A DNA stretch of 64,000 nucleotides from Natrialba hulunbeirensis JCM 10989 (GTDB lineage Archaea; Halobacteriota; Halobacteria; Halobacteriales; Natrialbaceae), in contig NZ_AOIM01000014.1 of assembly GCF_000337575.1 (NCBI RefSeq), positions 128,162-192,161 on the forward strand, written 5' to 3'. Below the pieces are notes generated by a model that was not told the origin of the DNA, made no database searches, and saw only the letters and a list, made by a program, of their open reading frames with translations. How positions within the stretch are numbered: the stretch's first letter is position 1; each line of letters starts with the position of its first letter. Position numbers and translations under genes: made by a program. This document shows positions 60,124 through 64,000 of the stretch, piece by piece.

Positions 60124-61449
60124 CTAGTTCGCAACCGTAGCGGGTTCGATCGCCGCGATCGAGTCCTCGAGGAGATCGGTTGCGATCTCGAGTTCGCGGT
60201 CGCGAACGTCGAGTGGCGGGAGCAGTCGCAGCGTTTTCTTGCCACAGCCGAGGGTGAGCAGGCCGCGCTGGAGTGCAGCCTCCACGACCTCGTCGCGGCG
60301 CTCGGCGGTGTCGAACTCGATTGCACCCATGAGTCCGAGGCCGCGAACGTCGTCGACGACGGCCTCGTGGCTCTCCTTGACGTCGGTGAGGAGGTCGACG
60401 AGCAGCGTTCCCTGTTTCTCAGCGTGGGAGATGAGGTCGTGTTCCTCGATTGCGGCGAGGGTGAGCGTCCCCTGCATCGAGGCGATGATGTCGCCGGCAC
60501 CCCAGGTCGAGGAGAGTCGGGCCTCCTCATCGGGGAAGAGTTCCTCGCGCGAAATCGTTGCACCGACGCGGAGTGCTTTGGCGCTGGTGATCACGTCCGG
60601 CTCGAACTCGTAGTGGTCCGACGCCCACATCTCACCGGTCCGGCCGACGCCGGTCTGGATCTCGTCGGCGATCAGCGGAATGTCGTGTTCTGCACAGAGG
60701 TCGGACACCGCGCGCATGAACTCGTCGTCGGGGACGCGGTAGCCGCCTTCGCCCTGGACCGGTTCGAGGATGAGGTACGCGACCTGCTCCGGCGGAATGT
60801 GGCCGCTCTTGGGATCGAGCTTCTCACGGAGGCGCTCGATGCCATCCATGCTGGGGGGCACGTCGTGAATGCCGCTGATCTCGGGGAAGTCACGCCGATG
60901 AACTGACTTCGAGCGGTTCAGCGAGAGCGCCCCGAGGGTTCGGCCGTGGAAGGCCCCCTCGAACGTCAGGCCGTACTTGGGCTGCTCGCAGTTGTCGTAA
61001 CAGAGCTTGATCGCGTTCTCGACCGCTTCCGCCCCGGAGTTCGAGAGGAAAACGGTGTCCATGTCGTAGTGATCCGTAATGTCCGTCAGTGTGTTTATCA
61101 GGTGGGATGGCCCGGGAAGCGCTGCGTCGTCGGGCGAGCCACCAGTGCTGACGTAGAAGTCATGACCGGCGATTTTGAGGGGGTCGACGAGGTCGAACTC
61201 CTCGAACTTCTCCATCAGGAGCGGGTTGTTGTACCCCAGTGGTGCCGCGGCCACGTGGCTCGTGAAATCGAGCAGGACGTTACCATCGGGATCCGTACAG
61301 AACGGCCCCTCCGCGTCGGCGGTGATGTCCCAGACGAAATCGTAGACGTACGTGCTCGTGGCTGCCGCTTGCTGGTGATACTCGACCCACTCAGATGCAG
61401 CCGGACCTGGCAGTTGCGATACACTCGGCTCTGCTGTCTCGCGTCGCAT
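60124..61449 (-). CDS. Class III aminotransferase, probable ornithine aminotransferase
   Basis: A 441-aa PLP enzyme. FLSNSGAEAVENAIKLCYD (phosphate site), FEGAFHGRTLGALSLNRS, LIADEIQTGVGRTGEMWASD and the Schiff-base Lys in PDVITSAKALRVGATIS are present. The sequence is of the ornithine/4-aminobutyrate type. The arginase gene just upstream on the same strand (100 bases) suggests that ornithine is the amino donor. A TATA-like ATTTTAAGC lies about 25 bases ahead of the ATG, so it also has its own promoter. GABA or lysine aminotransferase activity remains possible. Confidence 0.87.
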   Translation of the reverse strand: MRRETAEPSVSQLPGPAASEWVEYHQQAAATSTYVYDFVWDITADAEGPFCTDPDGNVLLDFTSHVAAAPLGYNNPLLMEKFEEFDLVDPLKIAGHDFYVSTGGSPDDAALPGPSHLINTLTDITDHYDMDTVFLSNSGAEAVENAIKLCYDNCEQPKYGLTFEGAFHGRTLGALSLNRSKSVHRRDFPEISGIHDVPPSMDGIERLREKLDPKSGHIPPEQVAYLILEPVQGEGGYRVPDDEFMRAVSDLCAEHDIPLIADEIQTGVGRTGEMWASDHYEFEPDVITSAKALRVGATISREELFPDEEARLSSTWGAGDIIASMQGTLTLAAIEEHDLISHAEKQGTLLVDLLTDVKESHEAVVDDVRGLGLMGAIEFDTAERRDEVVEAALQRGLLTLGCGKKTLRLLPPLDVRDRELEIATDLLEDSIAAIEPATVAN

Positions 61450-61549
61450 GCATGGTGGTTGTCACCGGGGGGCTTAAAATAGGTGGATTTTCCGGACTGA
61501 CTGCAATCGAACACAAACGCCGATAGCAGAACAGCCAGACAGCACAGCG

Positions 61550-62539
61550 CTACAGAATTCGCTTCCCGAACGCACTGGCCGCAAGTTCCGCTGCAACCTC
61601 CGCCGTCTGATTATCTCGGTCGAGAATCGGGTTCACCTCGACCACGCCCATCGACCGGAGAATGTCTGCCTCGCGGTCGCGCTCGGCGACTAACTCGAGT
61701 GCGGCGTGAGCTTCGCGGTAGTCGACGCCGCCGCGGACGGGAGTGCCGACACCCGGGACGACCGTTGGGTCGAGCCAGTCCAGATCGAGGCTCACGTGGA
61801 TCCCGTCGACGCCGTCGGTGGCGATTTCGAGGGCGTCTTCGACGACGGCGGTGATGCCGCGTTCGTCGATTTCGCGCATGGTGAAGACGGTGGCCTCGCT
61901 CTCGCGCAGTGCAGTTCGTTCTTCCTCGTCGAGACTCCGGATGCCGACGAGGACGGTATGTTCCTCGCTGACGGCGTCCGTGTCGGCCCAGTCGAGGTCG
62001 GCAAACGAGCCACGGCCGTGGGCGGCGGCGAGGGGCATTCCGTGGACGTTTCCGCTCGGCGAGGTCGCGGGCGTGTTGTAGTCGCCGTGGGCGTCGAACC
62101 AGATGACGCCGATCCCGTCATCCGTGTGGCGGCCGGCACCGAACATCGAACCCATCGCGACTGCGTGGTCGCCACCGAGGACGAGCGGTGTTGCACCGTT
62201 GTCGATCGTCGTCGCGACGGCATCTGCGAGCGTGGCCGTTACGCCGCCGATTTCGTCGAGATACTTCGCGTTCGAGGCTGCCTCGGAGTCATCCACATCG
62301 GGTACGGGTGAACTCGTCTCGAGTCGTGGGACTTCGAGGTCGCCATCGTCGACACAGCCGACGCCGGCTGCGTCGAGTTCGGCGGCGATATTCGCGTAGC
62401 GAATCGCCGAGGGGCCCATATCGACGCCGCGGCGGTTCGCGCCCAGGTCGAGCGGAACACCGAGCAGTCGTGCGGTGCGGGTCGTGTCTCGGTCACCGGT
62501 CACATTCGAACCGGTGCCGTTCCCGTCTTCGGCGCTCAT
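61550..62539 (-). CDS. rocF: Arginase (ureohydrolase family)
   Basis: A 329-aa binuclear manganese enzyme. Metal motifs: [36 protein letters not shown] and [24 protein letters not shown]. The [12 protein letters not shown] stretch distinguishes arginases from agmatinases. It hydrolyses arginine to ornithine and urea. The reading DAHGD has Gly where most arginases have Ala. The GC-rich start region ([12 protein letters not shown]) is a haloarchaeal extension. A TATA-like CATATATC lies about 100 bases upstream. Confidence 0.9.
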   Translation of the reverse strand: MSAEDGNGTGSNVTGDRDTTRTARLLGVPLDLGANRRGVDMGPSAIRYANIAAELDAAGVGCVDDGDLEVPRLETSSPVPDVDDSEAASNAKYLDEIGGVTATLADAVATTIDNGATPLVLGGDHAVAMGSMFGAGRHTDDGIGVIWFDAHGDYNTPATSPSGNVHGMPLAAAHGRGSFADLDWADTDAVSEEHTVLVGIRSLDEEERTALRESEATVFTMREIDERGITAVVEDALEIATDGVDGIHVSLDLDWLDPTVVPGVGTPVRGGVDYREAHAALELVAERDREADILRSMGVVEVNPILDRDNQTAEVAAELAASAFGKRIL

Positions 62540-62700
62540 CGCCCGTCACCCACCGTTCGTGGCCGGTTTCGTCTTATTCGAAGATCCGTTGGCTGTCTCT
62601 GCTCGAACATAGCTACTGTCAGAATTTCCGGGCGACGGTCATATATCTCTTTGCAAATTCGAGACGGGGTGACTACCGGACGGGCCGACCCTATCCCCTC

Positions 62701-63519
62701 TCAACTGTCGAACCGCGCTGTTTCGAGGTTGACCTCGATCAGGTTCGCCGTTTCCATCACCCGCTCGGGCATCTCCGTGCGAAACCGTTCGTCCTTCAGC
62801 CGACTCGTCGGTGCCGTCACGCTGACTGCACCGACGACCGTCTCATCGGGATCGAGCACGGGCGCACCAACCGCGCGCATCCCGCGAATCTCTTCCTCGT
62901 CGTTGAGCGCATAGCCTCGCTCGCGGATGTCAGCGAGCGTCTCGCGAAGCTCGGCTGCGTCCGTAATCGTATTCGCCGTCTGCCGTTCGAACTCCTGGTT
63001 CGCGAGGATTTCATCGCGCCGATCGACAGGAACGTGCGCGAGAATTGCTTTCCCCGCTGCTGTGTCGTGGAGATGCTGGGGGGTCTCGCGCATCCGGAGA
63101 TGGTAATCCATCGCGACCGCGAACTCCCCGCGACTCTCGTAGAGCACCGTCTCGCGCCCTCGTTCCTCGCCGATCAGGTGGGCGTACTCGCCCGTCCGCT
63201 CTGCGAGTTCGTCGACCTCGTTGTGGCCAGCCATGTAGAGGTCGGTCTCGTTTCGAACGTGCTCGCCGAGCGCGATGAACTGAAAACTCAGCCGGTACTC
63301 CCCGTCCTCTCTCGTGACGAACCCACACTCGACCAGCGTCTGCAAGTAGGTGTGGACCGTTCCCTTGGTTAACTCGAGTTCTCGCGAAATCTCGGCGAGA
63401 CTGCCGCCCTGGTGTTGTTTGATGACGTCGATAACCGTCGCTGCTGTGCGCACCGATTTGATCTGGCGCGGTCCGTCGCGTTCGTTCTCGGCCCCGTTCC
63501 CGGGCGACCCGGCTGTCAT
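62701..63519 (-). CDS. IclR-family transcriptional regulator
   Basis: A 272-aa complete regulator. Winged helix IKSVRTAATVIDVIKQHQGG to YLQTLVECGFVTREDGEYRL, then effector domain with LHDTAAGKAILAHVPVDRRD and VGAVSVTAPTSRLKDERF. It lies between the aldehyde dehydrogenase and the arginase genes on the same strand, and a TATA-like ACTTTAAGAC (near 63540-63550) precedes it. It probably controls the arginine or amino-acid breakdown genes around it. Start at 63519 (MTAGSPGNG); two Mets three to four codons earlier are alternatives. Confidence 0.9.
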   Translation of the reverse strand: MTAGSPGNGAENERDGPRQIKSVRTAATVIDVIKQHQGGSLAEISRELELTKGTVHTYLQTLVECGFVTREDGEYRLSFQFIALGEHVRNETDLYMAGHNEVDELAERTGEYAHLIGEERGRETVLYESRGEFAVAMDYHLRMRETPQHLHDTAAGKAILAHVPVDRRDEILANQEFERQTANTITDAAELRETLADIRERGYALNDEEEIRGMRAVGAPVLDPDETVVGAVSVTAPTSRLKDERFRTEMPERVMETANLIEVNLETARFDS

Positions 63520-63598
63520 ACCCATCACTACGCGAGGATCGTCTTAAAGTTTGCAGATATCAAATGCCGCAGCGGGTTGCTCGAGGTGGTCGGAGACC

Positions 63599-64000
63599 TC
63601 AGTCGTCTCGAGTGACGATGTCGGCCGAGAGGCCCTGTGCCATCTCGATTTCCTTGGAGTTGTTCATCGTCCACGCAGTTCGCTCGGTAACGGCCTCGAT
63701 GGCCTCACGTGCGGACGGATAGCCGTTGCCAGACTTCTTCACACCGCCGAACGGAAGCTGGACCTCTGCACCGATACACGGGAGGTTCGCGTACGCCAGG
63801 CCGACTTCCGCACGGTCGCGGAAGTAGTTGATCTGGCGGTAGTCCTCGGAGATGATCGCCCCGGAGAGCCCGTACGGCGTGTCGTTGTGAATCTCGACGG
63901 CATCCTCGATGTCGCCGTCGTACTCCAGCAGCGCGACGTGCGGACCGAAACACTCCTCTTTCAGACAGCGCAGGTCGGTGTCGTACTCGATTTCGTAGAC
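63599..64000 (-). CDS. Aldehyde dehydrogenase, ALDH7-like (5' end outside window)
   Basis: Only the last 133 residues are present. They contain EECFGPHVALLEYDGDIEDA, TPYGLSGAIISEDYR, AYANLPCIGAEVQLPFGGVK and end with WTMNNSKEIEMAQGLSADI. The ending closely resembles ALDH7 (antiquitin, alpha-aminoadipic semialdehyde dehydrogenase), where TINYSKDLPLAQGI is found. With arginase and a probable ornithine aminotransferase nearby, the substrate may be glutamate semialdehyde. The N-terminal catalytic Cys region is outside the window. Confidence 0.9.
   Translation of the reverse strand, partial: VYEIEYDTDLRCLKEECFGPHVALLEYDGDIEDAVEIHNDTPYGLSGAIISEDYRQINYFRDRAEVGLAYANLPCIGAEVQLPFGGVKKSGNGYPSAREAIEAVTERTAWTMNNSKEIEMAQGLSADIVTRDD

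Overview
The window is a stretch of haloarchaeal chromosome. The evidence is: high-GC, acidic, Asp/Glu-rich proteins; Tat-type signal peptides; leaderless genes with TATA boxes about 25-30 bases before the start; many small CxxC zinc proteins; and haloarchaea-typical families (DUF7344-like winged helices, HTH_10 regulators, TAXI-type TRAP transport, XacD-like sugar-acid dehydratase). The style resembles Natrialbales, but that is inference. No rRNA, tRNA or CRISPR array was recognised.

Layout. 1-24.6 kb is mostly core or housekeeping: an RND/MMPL exporter (cut by the window start) behind a possible 56-aa ORF, an MBL-fold nuclease-like enzyme, a class V aminotransferase, the YchF ATPase, a CstA transporter, an ArsA ATPase with a small partner, a large Tat-exported protein, a His-rich CobW GTPase, a divergent VOC-dioxygenase/HxlR pair around a perfect palindrome, a membrane-fused spermidine-synthase protein, an Ntn-type amidohydrolase, an HSDL2-like SDR and an acyl-CoA synthetase. 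24.6-27.5 kb is an AT-rich accessory patch: a frameshifted IS5-family element, a Tat-exported precursor with a six-cysteine C-terminus resembling the halocin C8 layout, a tiny two-helix membrane protein beside it, and an IS630 remnant. 27.7-36 kb holds an R2lox-type oxidase, a hidden 43-aa zinc-ribbon gene, a frameshifted HTH_10 regulator, an SDR, a phosphoesterase, a class III aminotransferase, a threonine-synthase-like enzyme and UspA.

36-51 kb is a catabolic island: FAH-fold hydrolase, cupin and SDR (one operon), IclR, LarA-like protein, two enolase-superfamily enzymes, an MFS carrier, a family III CoA-transferase, a TAXI/TRAP uptake system and a D-2-hydroxyacid dehydrogenase. I read it as a non-phosphorylative sugar-acid route ending in a diketo-acid hydrolase (product pyruvate plus a hydroxyacid such as lactate), controlled by IclR through TTCCGC-type inverted repeats.

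51.5-60 kb is acyl-CoA metabolism: a B12-dependent mutase carrying the isobutyryl-CoA mutase residue signature, 3-hydroxyacyl-CoA dehydrogenase, acyl-CoA dehydrogenase, two crotonase-fold enzymes and an IclR gene with no visible start codon. A complete TnpB with a three-way-junction RNA scaffold at its 3' end is inserted here. 60-64 kb looks like arginine breakdown: arginase, a probable ornithine aminotransferase, IclR and an ALDH7-like aldehyde dehydrogenase cut by the window end.
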